From Rhyacophila brunnea (Eukaryota; Arthropoda; Insecta; Trichoptera; Rhyacophilidae), in contig JAGYXB010000510.1 in NCBI GenBank assembly GCA_022495005.1, forward strand, positions 1,240,001 through 1,304,000: a DNA stretch of 64,000 bases, given 5' to 3'. The notes beneath the pieces are model-generated. The model worked only from the letters and a program-made list of their open reading frames with translations. It was not told where the DNA came from and ran no database searches. A program made the position numbers and the translations under genes. Positions 47,183 to 60,400 of this stretch are shown here, in pieces; position 1 is the stretch's first letter; every line of letters starts with the position of its first letter.

Positions 47183-47657
47183 GTGCTGTGTGTCTGTAGC
47201 CTTAGGAGTATTATAAATATTTAAAAAAATATTGTAGTGAGTTCAATACTTCTTTTCTAGTTATAAAAAAACAGTGCTCTGGTATTTTTTTGCGATTATC
47301 TCAAAAATCGATTTTTGGAATATGTGGTCAAAATATATTCAAAGACAATTATGTTTCTCTGGGATTGAATTAGATAAATTTGACAATAATTCTTTTAAAA
47401 ATATTTGATAATAATTGTGGTACCTGGGTGAAACATTGTATTTGACAAGGCAAAATTATAAAATAGATTATTTATAATAAAGCAGTAGGTAAACAATAAT
47501 TCTATTAACTCACAATTTAGTCATTGAATAGGTACTTATTTTCGCACCTGGAAAAAGAAAGATTATGTAAGTATATAATATTTTCTAATATTTTTGTTTT
47601 AATACATTCTGCCTGTATTGTAAATTTGTTAACGGAAAATAATATTTAATATAATAC

Positions 47658-47755
47658 TTCACTTCGATACCGATGAATAAACGGAGGATTTACTGCCAAA
47701 TCCAAGGATGGAGAGATGAGTGCATTAAAGGAATACCTACTTTATTGAATGTATA
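47658..47755 (+). pseudogene. psiB exon 2 remnant
   Basis: cttcacttcgataccgatga, then a short deletion, then ggatttactgccaaatccaa and ggatggagagatgag, matching gene B 22667-22770. Confidence 0.75.
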
Positions 47756-49079
47756 GTGTACGCTATTGATCAATGATGCAATGAATAATACTAATTTATG
47801 ATTTTTTGTACTGTTACAAAAGAATCGGGTTTAGCAATTTCATCTTTGATAGATTGCATATTGCAGTATATACAGATTGCTTTGATATTTTGAATGTTTT
47901 GGTACTTATATCACTCAACCTGTGCTATCCAGGATATCCCCCGGTGGTTAGGTACTCTCTATCATTGCTAAAAGTTTCTGGGGTACCACGGCTACGGCAA
48001 AAGCGCTTCGCAGTTGTGTTGATATTCAATATTATTTTGTTCATTACTAGGGAATCGAGGCTCATAATATGGCCGTGAACATTTATTTAAATAACAAATG
48101 GCAGAATAGAAGTGAATCCGGATGACATGTTGCTCTACCAGCATTTCACCGAGCTGTAATTTGTACGCATGTAAAAAATCTATAATATATGTATGCAATA
48201 CATATATTATATTATATATTTATATACTTTGACTATAAATTAAATAATGCGATATTTACTAGGTATATAAATTTTATTGTATTTCATACAGACTTTAATA
48301 TGTTTTACAAAAAGTGTAGAAATTACCGCTCGGCAAAAAGCTGAGCGAAGAACGTGTGATCCGATCTCAATGCTATTCTGTCTTTTGTTATTTAAATAAA
48401 TGTTCATGTACACGGCAATCTCCATTTTTGCAATATGTTGTCGAGTCATTAAAATGTCTTACATCTATCTGAAAGGTATAGTTTGTCAAACAATATATTA
48501 TAGACATCCTGAGATTTTTGTAGCTTTATTTATTTAACTGGATACACTGATAGCTGAGAAAATCTACCCTAGTGGGGCGATTCTAACATATTAATTATCT
48601 CAAAAATTAATAAAAAAGTGATAAATATGATATGTTGTATTCCGAGAGTTAATTATCCCGGGATATGACCTGTCGGGCGTGACGCTTTTTAACAATTTGG
48701 AAAATGATTACAAAAACTACATCGCACCGCGCAGCGCGCTAAGCCAAAGTTGGTATATTACACGTTTGCTAGATGTAAAATGTCATTGATTAGGCGGAAA
48801 ATTTTTAACAAATTGCAAAGGCAATATACCTGTATTCAATGTCGAATAGACAGTATAATATAATATATTTTAAACGCCATATATAATATAACAATAAAAC
48901 TAACCGAGGTATGGCGCATACATAATTCATTTTTTTTTTAGATTAAGAAAAATAATGGAAACGTGTTATCGTGTTAACTAGTTGGAATAGACTTGCATAT
49001 AACTGATTTACATAACCTGCTCTATCGTACATTATGTTTACAACTAACTGTCTATTTCTAATTTAAATATGTTTTCCAG

Positions 49080-49252
49080 ATGAAACAATGAACGCTTTTC
49101 TAAACAACAATTGGCGGGAAGTTATCGCGGAGTTTGGAGGTCCAGCGATAGATAATTCTTTTAATAGAATTGTTGGATTTGTAAATTCATTTTACTCCCA
49201 TATCCTACAAGATGTTCTCTTTCCTGATATTGACAAAGAGGCATTATCTTAA
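49080..49252 (+). pseudogene. psiB exon 5, intact frame
   Basis: Acceptor ttttccag and stop are kept; the reading frame is open over 57 codons with 7 residue changes from B, including a proline lost in the HIPQD motif (HILQD). Confidence 0.82.
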
Positions 49253-49394
49253 TTTCTTGTAATATTAATGAGATGTAAATTGTAAAATTATTTGATCTAA
49301 TTAAAATATAGTAGAAACCTGTATTAAAATAAAAAGCTCAATTTTGTATGACGTGTCATTATTTACAATCAATGTCCTTTGGGTTGAGATATGC

Positions 49395-49885
49395 TTGACC
49401 ACCGCCATCTTTAGATTAATAAAACCTGAGCACAATTTTATGCACCAGCAACGAGTGGTCCACTGGTATACTATTTATTGATAACGTACTTGCAAGCAGA
49501 GTTTGGTATTATATAATGACTGAAGAGTATAAATAAGTTATTGGTTATTGTCGTTTAGAATCGACTGTCACATTGAAAAACGTCCTAGTGTATTATGATA
49601 TTATTATACACAGAAGAATTTTGCTTACTTTGATCGTCACTTCCAATTATTAATAATACATAAACAATGAATCAGATGAACTCCAAGGTTTCCAAGATAC
49701 GTTAAAATAATCTGAAAGAAATCTGAAACTAAGAATACTCCGACAAGTGAACACGACAGACGCGTCAGTATGAGTACTCTATAGACAATGACAGGCAATG
49801 ACAGGTCATCCATAGACAACGGGAGGGGCGAAAACTAGGACCAGTCGTGTAATGTATCGACTTCCTTCTTCAGTGGGCAATGGCT
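49395..49885. repeat. Dispersed repeat M2, copy 2
   Basis: Inserted in the psiB downstream region. The flanks rejoin to match gene B 32135-32160, with gcttgac on both sides (near 49389 and 49884), a likely 7-8 bp target duplication. Inverse of 14456-15025. Confidence 0.62.
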
Positions 49886-50019
49886 TGACGCAAAGGTGTC
49901 CAATTTGAAACTATATCTATATTTTTTTCTGATAATGGGACTCTTTTGTACCACCATAAGTGCGCCAGAACAACTGAACGAGTATTTTTGGCGCCGTTAA
50001 AGATTACTAAAATGTATGA

Positions 50020-50534
50020 AGAGATAACATAATAATATGTATGCTACAACGCGAAACGGTAAGAATCAACGGAATATTTTGAGTTGTTCCTTTCTTTGGC
50101 GTTTGCTAATTAATATCTATAAATATTTTCTTTTTATTATGTAAATATCATTGATTATCGTTTTTTAAATTCTTATTTTTTTTAAAAGTGAGCTGCTCTC
50201 AATGTGACGTTTTCAATGTGGACATTAGTGAGTTTTATTACCGCACACAATATAGGTAGATGGCAATTTTAGAATTACAACATAATGAAAAATTGAAAAC
50301 TGCATCCAACAATTTTATAGATAAGCATCAGGATTAATCAGTTTCGCAAAGATGAAGATGATAATCGGGGACGCATGCGTTTGTGAATGAACATTCTCTG
50401 TTTTAGAAATAACGATTTTTTTTCTCGACTAACTGATTCGAAATTCCATTTTGCAATTTATAGTTAAATTTGCACCTTAGGGCTTAAACTAAATATCAAT
50501 AATAAATGTTGTTAACGTATCACATTCAGATGAA
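50020..50534. other. Intergenic, nothing recognised
   Basis: No counterpart after gene B. No frames or terminal repeats identified. Confidence 0.35.
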
Positions 50535-51090
50535 TATAAAAAAATCGGTGTGTGTACCTACTTATGTACGCGCGTTAGAAGTTATACTTCTTTAGCGTAA
50601 CAAAGCAAAAACAAAACTTGTGATAACCTAGATTCTTTGACTAGCTTTTAATTATCTTGTTAAATTACACACTCAAGAAAAAGGACAGCTTATTGGAATG
50701 CCGTTGGTTTATTTCTATACACATTACTAAATTATATAATTATATAATTATTTATCGTTTATTTTTATTTTTATTTTTAAAGTAACAACTGCCACTATGA
50801 CGCTTAATAGTTTGTTTACGTAAGGGATTGCAAATGGCCGACAATAATAAATTCGCTGCCAAGGCAACGGAACAATTATAAACTATAATATTATAGGTAC
50901 TGTATAATCGCCATGATTGCAGTATCATACTGTGGCGTAAAGGCAGTGCTTTCGGCTGATAACCGAACAATCGGTGGTTCGAATCCAATCGAGTGCGTTT
51001 ATTTGTGTGTGAAAAAATAAATTATGTGTTACATGTCACACGCCAAAAATACACTCTGATCTGATTTCCCAAACGCGCCTAAAGAAGTAT
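50535..51090 (+). repeat. TIR repeat carrying a tRNA-like core, copy 2
   Basis: Opposite orientation to 40430-40930. Inverted ends (gaagttatacttctttagcg, cctaaagaagtataac). It contains TGGCGTAAAGGCAGTGC (A-box-like), an anticodon-arm-like TTCGGCTGATAACCGAA and a perfect B box, GGTTCGAATCC. The acceptor stem does not form, so this is not a tRNA gene. Confidence 0.62.
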
Positions 51091-51109
51091 AACATCAAAA
51101 AATAAGTTG

Positions 51110-52155
51110 GGAGATAGACAGTGATATACATATAAACTCTATTTAGTATAAAATCTAATAATTGTTATCGTAATTAAAAATATAAATAATTAAAAAACAT
51201 TATGTATAAATATATTACGTCTTAAACTAAGCGTTCCGTGACCCATGGGTCTAAGAAAGTTGCCGACCCTTGCTCTAAAGTCGAGACATTTCAATTCAGT
51301 ATATTCAAATAAAGAATAATAATCATGACTGACAAATTTTGCAATAACAATTCACATAAAAACCATTAACTCATTGTTACAGAAACATCTTCAATATAAA
51401 TTATTCGATGTCTTTGATTCACCTTCATTATAAATTATCCCAGAATTTTTAATGGAAATGGAATGGATAGATAAATGTACATACAATTTACTTAATGTTT
51501 TTTTTTTAAATAACATATTTATTGTAAATATTTGCATTTTAAAAATCCCCTCCCCACACATTGCAGGCATTTGCACCATATTATCATTGAATTTCGTGAT
51601 AATATGTAAATAATGTATTTTATATTACAATTAAAAATACACAAAACAATCAACCCTTTAAGTATCTATTATATTTCTTTATTATATAATAATTACTTGA
51701 TGAATATTTCTCTTGAGTAATGGTTAATGGAAAATAAACAGACAGTTGAGAAATTAATTAAATTTAGTCTTAGTCGGGGACAAGTTGCCAACCATACTTT
51801 AATTAATAGTACAATATTATAATTTCAATTTAAAAAAAATGTAAAATATTAGTTAAAAATGCTAAAAAAATTATAATTTTGGAGGATTAAATACGAAAAA
51901 TGTTCATTGTAGTATAGTTTTTTTGTTGTTTAATATTTAGTATAATTTGTTCACATTTGAACTATAATAAACTTAGGACAATAAACCATCACCATCACCA
52001 TCACTTACCAACAACATTCGTAATAGATAATTCGTTTCGCCGAACGGATCACAAGTTAGTAACTACATTGATATTTACAGTATGTCTGGCACACACAATT
52101 TTAGAACTAACCAAACATTCTTTACAATAAACTAATATACATAATTTAAAAACAC
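51110..52155. other. Duplicated intergenic block
   Basis: Aligns with 33240-34150 between B and C, including the hAT end fragment at 51245-51275. Small differences include a ccatcaccatcaccatcac microsatellite near 51988. Confidence 0.6.
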
Positions 52156-52228
52156 TATACCTATGAGGGTAGCCCCAGATGTACGCGACCTAACAAAAAA
52201 AACACAAAAAATTTGGGAAAAAATATTT

Positions 52229-52990
52229 TTATTTCTCTACGTAATCTTCTTTTAGGTCGATACCCTGTTTATAGTGAGAATCATCGAGCTCTTCAAAATA
52301 GCCATCAAATTCTACTGCAGACTCCACATCTTCACTGTTGGCAAATCTTTTACCACCGAGCCATTTTTTCAAGTTTGAAATCTGGCAAATAAGGTGCGTG
52401 AGGAAGCAATTCTAACTTTAACTCATTGATTTTGGCCATCGCGATAACGGATGTGTGAACTAATGAATTTTCTTGATGAAACAAAACTTTCTTTTTCACC
52501 AAATGCGGTTGTTTTTTCTTGATTTCATCACTCAAACATGCAATAAGTTTGCAAAATACACGCCGTTGACTGATTTTCCTTTCTGAAGATAATCAATGAA
52601 AATTACCCCACGCGTATCCCAAAAAACTGACGCCATGACCTTGCCTGCAGATGGAACTGTCTTCGCCTTCTTTGGAGCCAATTCTCCCCTTCTAGTCGAT
52701 TGTTTCGACTGTTCCTTCGTCTCAGGTGTAAAGTGATGGACCCATGTTTCATCCATGGTTATGAATAGACGCAAAAACTCTGCTTTATTGTTGTGAAACT
52801 TCGCCAAATACTCGATTGAAGCATCCTCGCGATGCTGTTTTTGTTCCATTGTGAGTAATCACGGCACTCATCTTGCGCACAGCTTTCTCATGCCTAAATT
52901 TGCAGTCATTATGTGATGTACAGCACTTTTTGAAATGCCTACCATGCCTGCTAGCTCGCGCAATTTCATTTAAACACGACGCCGAGCCAG
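52229..52990 (-). pseudogene. Mariner transposase, 5'-truncated and frameshifted
   Basis: Minus-strand reading LRELAGMVGISKSAVHHIMT, LGMRKLCAR (stop in place of W), RLLTMEQKQHREDAS, FITMDETWVHHFTPETKEQS (first catalytic D), GKVMASVFWDTRGVIFIDYL, VLFHQENSLVHTSVIAMAKI, LPHAPYLPDF, then LKKWLGGKRFANSEDVESAV and DDSHYKQGIDL. The second catalytic position reads E (HQEN) where mariners have D. A deletion with frameshift follows the third catalytic region (PDF). The N-terminal helix-turn-helix is incomplete. It was inserted after the [B + C] duplication or lost from the B-C spacer. Confidence 0.85.
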
Positions 52991-53039
52991 ACTCGAACCA
53001 GCATTCATCGAATTCACGCCAGTATGGCTAAGATCGATG

Positions 53040-53490
53040 ACATCTAAGGTCTTTAAATCCATCTCGATACTATCTTTCCATCTTATACGAGGTCAACCAG
53101 GTTGCTTATCGGATTCCTGAATGTCAGTTTCTTTGTCATGCATGGGATCGTTTATCCTGTGAACATGGATCAACCATCCAATGCGACACAATTTTACGAG
53201 CTGTATGATGTACGAAGGTCGATATAAAACACACAGTTCGGAATTGTAGTTTTGTCTCCACTCCAACTGTGTGTCATTGATGGGTCCGAAGATACTACGA
53301 ACCACGCTCCTCTCAAACTATTCCAACACTCTTTCCAATATTTTGGTCATGCACCATGTCTCCGAGCCATAAACATGACAACTGGTCTTATTAGTGTTTT
53401 GTACAATATACATTTCAAGTATCGGTCCAATGCCTTGGAATGTAGCATTTTCATTATACCGAAGCGACATTTTGTTGCCCAACACAATAT
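53040..53490 (-). pseudogene. Non-LTR reverse transcriptase C-terminal remnant
   Basis: Minus-strand pieces LGNKMSLRYNENATFQGIGP, YGSETWCMTKILERVLE, RSIFGPINDTQLEWRQNYNS and IGWLIHVHRINDPMHDK follow the order RYNE-ALECIGP, YGSETW, RRIFGP, W-RR-N-EL, R--W-GHV-R. Broken frames. Confidence 0.68.
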
Positions 53491-53820
53491 TTTACAACGT
53501 TTTTCTTAGCTCGTATTCTTATTTGTCCGCAATCGATGTTTAACTAACTTCCCGACAAGCTAGACATTTAAAACGTTTAGAATATATCAGAACACGATGC
53601 CAATGCATTTTTAATACTTTTAGCCATATTTAAGTAGAATTGATTTCATTTTCAGTTAATTCTGTTTTGTATGAAAAGTTATTTCGACACCATTAATGGT
53701 TGCTAGGGAGGGGTCTGGGGTCCTAGCATCTAAATTATTAAAATATACGTGCGTTACTATGGAAATCAAAATGACATTTTAGTATTCTATATTTGTTTGT
53801 TTGTTGCAAAATACAATATT
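53488..53820 (+). repeat. Dispersed repeat M1, copy 5
   Basis: ttttacaacgtttttcttag, ctcgtattcttatttgtccg and the M1 body. It abuts the reverse transcriptase remnant. Confidence 0.75.
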
Positions 53821-54183
53821 TTTGTTCAGTAAAATAAAAATGAAAGATGAAAAAAATGAAATTCAGGTATGTACTGTAAATATTTCTGTCCTAGGACTTT
53901 TTTCACTTATCTACCACAGCCTGCCTAATACCAACAGGCACCCTTCGCCACTGGTATAAGTCATTGCGTTCAATATACCGGAAGGAAAAAGTCTCACACA
54001 TGAATGTGGAACGACATTATTGGGCAGGCCATGTGTGATACAGAGAGGTACGGAGACGTATTGGTTGCGATGGCGTTAATGATGATGATGATATTAATGT
54101 CATGATGGTGTTAAATTTTTACTAAGTACAGTGAGGGTTAAAAATTAGTATGTTTATAAGTTTTTTAACACATTCGATTTCGT

Positions 54184-54196
54184 TCAGTCTTTTCAA
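54184..54196 (+). promoter_or_regulatory. Possible Inr of gene E
   Basis: TCAGTCttttcaacg, conserved with gene C at the same distance (about 150 nt) before the ATG. Confidence 0.35.
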
Positions 54197-54337
54197 CGAT
54201 CACCAATGACATAACACGAGTAAAGTGTGCTACTATATTATAATAACACACATTCTGTCTTGTTATTAGTTTCTAATATAATAAATATTATAGAATTTAA
54301 TTTCACTTTATTTGTTACTGAAGAGCATTGTTTTAAG

Positions 54338-54422
54338 ATGAAGAAGAAAATGTACGCGTTGAACTTGTCCATATTTTTAATTTTGACGTTAATTCAATAT
54401 TCAAATACTTATTCTGCATTAC
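54338..54422 (+). CDS. Gene E exon 1 (signal peptide)
   Basis: ATG 54338, donor gtaagt at 54423. Encodes MKKKMYALNLSIFLILTLIQ and YSNTYSAL. Confidence 0.85.
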
Positions 54423-57400
54423 GTAAGTACCTACCCTCTTTTTAAAATACACACATTAAAGTTGATTATGTACGGGCTTAAAATTTAAAATAAAGTTTTT
54501 CGTTAATTCTACGATAAATTACTTATTTATGTTGATAGATACTTTGGGCTATGAACCTATCTTTAAAACGACACAAAGTTATTGTAGTGTTGTTCTGTAA
54601 CATAAATAACTCATAAAGTATCGCTAAATTAAGAAAAAACTTAGTTTTAAAACCATTACAATGAGATTTAACCACGTAATAAATGATTATTTGAACACCG
54701 GTTCAAATAATAATTAATTGTCAGTTAATACTTAAGACACATTTTACATAAATAAATATAATACTACAAAGGATCGGATTTAACCAGTACCTACCTAAAT
54801 AGCCATTAATAATATTAAAAAAAACTACTTACCGAAAAATGGAAAATTACATGAAGTTTTCTAAAATTTTAATACATATACAATATATAACAATAAGTAA
54901 AAAAATACAAGATAAAAAGAACTTTTTATTTACAACGTTTTTAAATTTTCTGTTGAATCATATAAATTTGACTTGACTAACTTAAAAACGAACCAAATAT
55001 TTTGTACTTGATAGAAATAATTCTGAAATATCACTTTAACATTTCATATTGATTTCCATAGTAACGCACGTATAAATTAATAATTTAGTTGCTATGACCC
55101 CAAACCCCTAGCAACCAATAATAGTGGGTTGGATTACGGATTTCTTCCGAAATAACTTTTCATACAAAACAGAATTAACTGAAAATGAATTCAATTCTAC
55201 TTAAAGATGGCTAAAAGTGTTAAAAGAATGCATTGGCATCGTGTTCTGTTATATTCTAAAAGTTTGAAATGTCTAGCTAGTCGGGAAGTTAGTTAAAATC
55301 GATTGCAAGATTTTTACCGGATAAACAACCACCGGACAAATGAGAATACGACCTAATAATAATGTTGTAAAATAAACGGATCGAATCATCGGGAGATTTT
55401 TCTTTTTATAATATATTCCTGAATAATGAAACAACTATAAAGTAATTAAAAAATGGTAAATGAATTCTGGAATTAAAATATGAAATAATTAAAATAGTGT
55501 TTCGCTTGAGTTAACTAAACGTATTGCCCAGTATTTCAACCATACTATATGTATAGTACAATTCTATAATAGTTTGATAATATTTAGATTAACCGAAAAA
55601 TGTGTAATAGTAAGTCAACACTGCCATGGCGGTCAATTCTCAAAGAACCATATTTATCAAATTATTATGTAACTCACCAAAGTACCTACTAACATTAAAA
55701 GTTTTAATGTAAATAAACAATTAAGGGGGGACATGCTCAGCGTAGGTCAAAATGGAGCTTTTGTTCTATTTTCAAAGCATTATCCTGGACATTCCTTAAA
55801 CGTTGTAGATAATCTATTTAAATAATTTTGAAGCCTTATTATCTTTTATATTTATTTTAAACATTTGATGACTGCATAAAGTATTTTTATTACATAAAAT
55901 AGTATTCTTTTAAACCTCTCGCTCTAATGTTTTAGAATATTGTCATATTTCAGTACATAAATGTGCAATGGTGTTAAGATTTTTTACATTTATTAATTTT
56001 TAAACGCATTTATAAAACTATCAGTATAATTTATGTCGACATTATTATAGTGAAATATTTATGATAAAAAAATATATTGATAATCTCTGTGATACCAAAT
56101 TTGACAAGAATTAGGCTTTTTATTATTCAAAAAATGAATAAGTTTTACAGATTTGAAGATAATTCTAAAGATACTGATTATAAGGTATATTTTTGACCAT
56201 TCAAGTGTGATAAACATCCTACGAATAATGATTGCTTTATAATAATTATTGACCTAAGAATAAGGTAGTGTTTTTTTGAAATACGCCATTTCTTTTGGCA
56301 TTCCCCAGTGGTTAAGCTACAACATACGGCCATAGCCATAAATTGACAAGCTATAATTAGAGTAGGGAGTAAAATGATGTTAACGCGCGTGTTTGAACAC
56401 GTACCGTTAAAAAAAATCGGTTAGGTACATGTTCAAACACGCACGTTAACATCATTTTACTCCCTACTTCTATTATAGTTTGTCAATTTATTTATGGCTA
56501 CGATATGGTGAATCCTTAAAAATAAGCTTCACAAAAAAAACTGCTGTCTAATGACGCCGCACAATTCTCGAATACTGTCAGATTTTCCCGACATAATAAT
56601 ATGCATTCGCAATGCAATTCATATTTTTTTTTCTTATTTTTTGGAAAACCTGGGACCCACGACGTTATAAGCTGACGCGTTAGCTACTCGACGATCGTGG
56701 GCGTACTGTTAAACGTTAATGTTCCTTATATTATGTCGCCGTCAAACGTTAGTAAAACTACACACATATTATATTTTATCACGCAAAATAATGTTTTATG
56801 CTGACTATTAAATTTCTGTAACTTAATTATGGCAAAATCAGCCACATAATGATCGAAAAAGTATCGCTACATTAAACGAGCGAATAAAAACCTCCTGAAA
56901 ATTAATGAAATTCTGTTGGAGAGTAGAAAACTAAACAGAAAGCTGCACTTTTCATTTTCCATACTTATTTTTTCTAATATTTTTACAGCTTCGTCTATCA
57001 CACCATGCAGTGAGTCAGATCCCAATTTCAACACATGCTTCTTGAAAGAGAGTCGAAAATTTCAGGATGTGTTCATGAAAGGAATCCCTGAGCTTGGAAT
57101 TCCTGTGATGGATCCAGCTATCCTCGGCGATTACGAATTTTCTACCGGCGCTGGCTTCACCATGAAAAACAAGAACACTGTTTTGACTGGACTATCGAAC
57201 GGAGTTATAGAAGACATGAAGTTAGTAAAAACAAAATTTAATCAAAATCATTTCATCGCAAGCCACACATCAATAAATGGATACAAATCAATGAATAACC
57301 TACAATAGTTTCAAAGCCACGTTTGAGCTGATACCACAAAAAAATTTGATGTTGACTACAATTAACTATTAATTGGCGTTGACTACAAATTGTCGAGTTG

Positions 57401-60400
57401 TTGATATTGACAACAATTTTTTTTGTTACATCAAAACGTCTATTGAAATAACTGAAATGTCACTGTGTGAACGCTAATTTCGTTTTTAAACAAACATATT
57501 TTATATATTATCCACATTGTATTATCAAACCATGAAAACATTACGTTATAGTTTAGGAATTAGTAACTAAGGAACAATGATTTGTATTCTATTATTTTTA
57601 ATATGAAAAATTCAAAATGTATGAAAGAATATGTAAGCATACAGTAAGATAGATTGCAGGGTTATGAAAGCTGACTAATAGTTCTTATTAAATATAGCGC
57701 CTTTGATCACTAAACTCGAAACATAAAGTGTAATTTATTATTCGGAATTTAATAGTGAAATAAAAAAATAGGACAATTATTAATAGCATGATTAGTAGCT
57801 TTAGTTTTTATAAAAATATATATCTATGTAATGTTATATAAAATAACCCTAAAACAATATTGAATATATTATAAAGACATGGATAATAATTTCCAATTTT
57901 ACCTTTGAAAAACGCGAATCAAAATTGCTGTGTAAGGACTTCAACAGATAAAGAAAAAAATAATATACTATTAATATCTACATAATAATTATATACTTGC
58001 ACCTACGTTGGCCGCGTGGCTTAAGTGTCGGCCTATAGCGTCGTGGGTCCCAGGTTCGAATCCTGGGTCTGACAAGTACATATATTGTTTTTCAATTTGT
58101 CTATGAGTCAGAGTATGGACCTAATAGGTTGAGCAAGTGGCTGACATCCATTTCTCGTAAAAACAAAACCTGTTAATACAAACCTCCACCCTGTGGAGGC
58201 CCATAAGAACCTATTAGAATTGGACATGGTCGAAGAAGAAGATCTACATTAAATATAAAACATATCGCGTGAAAACATTATAATATTGAATGACACCATG
58301 GGAAAATATCGTAACAATGCCATGTAAGTTCATTTAAAAGTTCACCAGTTGGATATCTCAAAAACACGCTAATGAAAAACTGCATCGACGCGATGGTTTG
58401 CACACTGTAATATTTGTATCTCATTGAATTTATAAGACATAAATTAAAACATACCCTGTGAAAACATGTTTTTCGTTCATTAATTTTGTGATTTTTTTCG
58501 GTTGCTCGCAATTATATTTTAACGCAACAAGTCGAACAAGTTTGCTACCAATGGTACAGCGTGGTAATTCTTTTTGGAGTCACCTTTCAATTATCAAACC
58601 GATATGCTTAATTCTATGCCAATGCATTATGTAGATTTTATATCTTAAATCTTATATTTATAAATTAGATAAACATTTAATTTATGTGTATAAATTATAA
58701 TAATAATTTTATTTAAGTGACCAATATCAGGAATAACCTGTACATTATGTCGCATGGATTTATTAATTCAACGAATTACTTTGAAAAAGAGCAATACGAA
58801 ATACATTGCCTTACATAGGTAAACAATAATAATATTACAATATTATATAATATGTCCTTGATTTCATATTATATTGTTGTTATTATTTACACCAATAATA
58901 TGGATGACGTACATATTTTAAATTAATATAAATTAATAAAACCAATGATTATAATGTTCAAACTTGTTTTGGTTAATTGTATTTAATTTATCTAATATGG
59001 TCACAATAGATACCCAAGTTCGATTCAATGTAGGTAAATAAAAAAGATTTTACATTTTTTTTGAATTTATGTTTTTCAAATTAAATATAAAATACTTACA
59101 CAAAATGTTAATTATTTAAAAATCTCTTGCTGATTGTTGCTGAGTCAGAGTATAGACCTAATAGGTTGTGTAAATGGCTAACATCCATTTTTCGTAAAAA
59201 CAAATCAGTTAATACATACCTCAACTCTATGGAGGCCCATAATAGTATGATCTTTTCAATGAACGTAAATTTTATAACGAATTTTTTTTTTAAATAAGTT
59301 TATATTTTAATTTAAAAAACATAAATTCAAAAAAAAAATCGTAAAATTGTATTAGATTTTATGCTTCGCTAGATACTGCTAGTTGAACTACAGTAGCACT
59401 GCACAACGCCCTAATAATCAAAAAAATATTAGAAACATATTATATCTGAGATCGACCATTAGTGGCAAAGACGGATGTGAAGCAGAAATATGAAGGCGCA
59501 CACATATTGCGAAAGATACGATGACATGATCAAGGAATTTCAATTGTCACAATAATGCTACTATTGTACGGTGTCAAGTCTTAGTGCCAAACGCATGTTT
59601 CTTGGATGGAGAATAGGATAAACCATTAAATGATATACAGACTCTCGACAATATTTTTGCAGTTTTTTTTTATATATTGTTCGGTGTGGACCAGGTAACC
59701 TGGAGACTGGTGGTTTTGGGTAGCCTCAAAAAAGGGAAAATTGGTGGAAGATTGACAGCGCGCTAAAATGATCAAGTGAAATAGATTACTGATGGCAGCC
59801 TTCCTCTACTCGTAGAGAAGCAGAGAAGAATGACGAAGAAGAGAAAAAGAATCTTACACATTAACACACGATAACGATTTGACAGAGCAGAACTTATTAA
59901 TTTATTTTATTACACGATTTTTCAGGTTTAATTTTCGCAAACAACGAGTGACAATGATATTCCAAGCGGACATTCAAACCAACTCAACATACGAAGTGAA
60001 AGGCAACATTTTAAGCTTACCACTTAACGGCAAAGGAGATATGAGCATCAAAATAAGTAATATGACTTTTTTTATATACCCATTGAGACGTTCTTACGTT
60101 TTTTTTCGAGTATCTACTTAAGGTTAAGGAAACGTTTGTAGCAAAACCTACAATTTGGTACATTTTAATCATGACTTTCTTTTTAAATAATCAATACACG
60201 AATATCGTCGCTAATTTTCTACAAACACGTATCTCAATATTGTTGTCAGTTGTTTGATGTAATGAATTCAGAATTTGAATACGCACATATTCCACTAACA
60301 CATATCTCAAAACATACTTATTAATTATTATTATTTATAACATAATATATTTAAGCAAAAACAAAAACTCGTATCACAATAAAAGACTTTTATAAATATT

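Larger units (their letters stand above)
47605..49252 (+). pseudogene. psiB: broken duplicate of takeout/JHBP gene B
   Basis: Retains, in order, a piece of B intron 1 (47605-47645 matches 20705-20760), a fused and damaged end of exon 2 (47658-47755), parts of intron 2 (47960-48055 and 48295-48375) and intron 4 (from about 48595), and a full exon 5 (49080-49252). Exon 1, most of exon 2 and all of exons 3 and 4 are missing, removed by at least two deletions (between 47645 and 47658, and around 48375-48595). The exon 2 remnant has an in-frame stop (gaataa). No route to a functional protein is visible. It lies in the place expected for B in the duplicated [B + C] unit, upstream of gene E. Confidence 0.82.

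Noticed and set aside
50940..51000. tRNA-Ile gene
   Set aside because: Anticodon-like arm and B box are present, but there is no acceptor stem and the piece lies inside a TIR repeat found twice.
58005..58080. tRNA gene
   Set aside because: A and B boxes are good but the acceptor and D arms do not pair, and a repeated body follows; it is a SINE.
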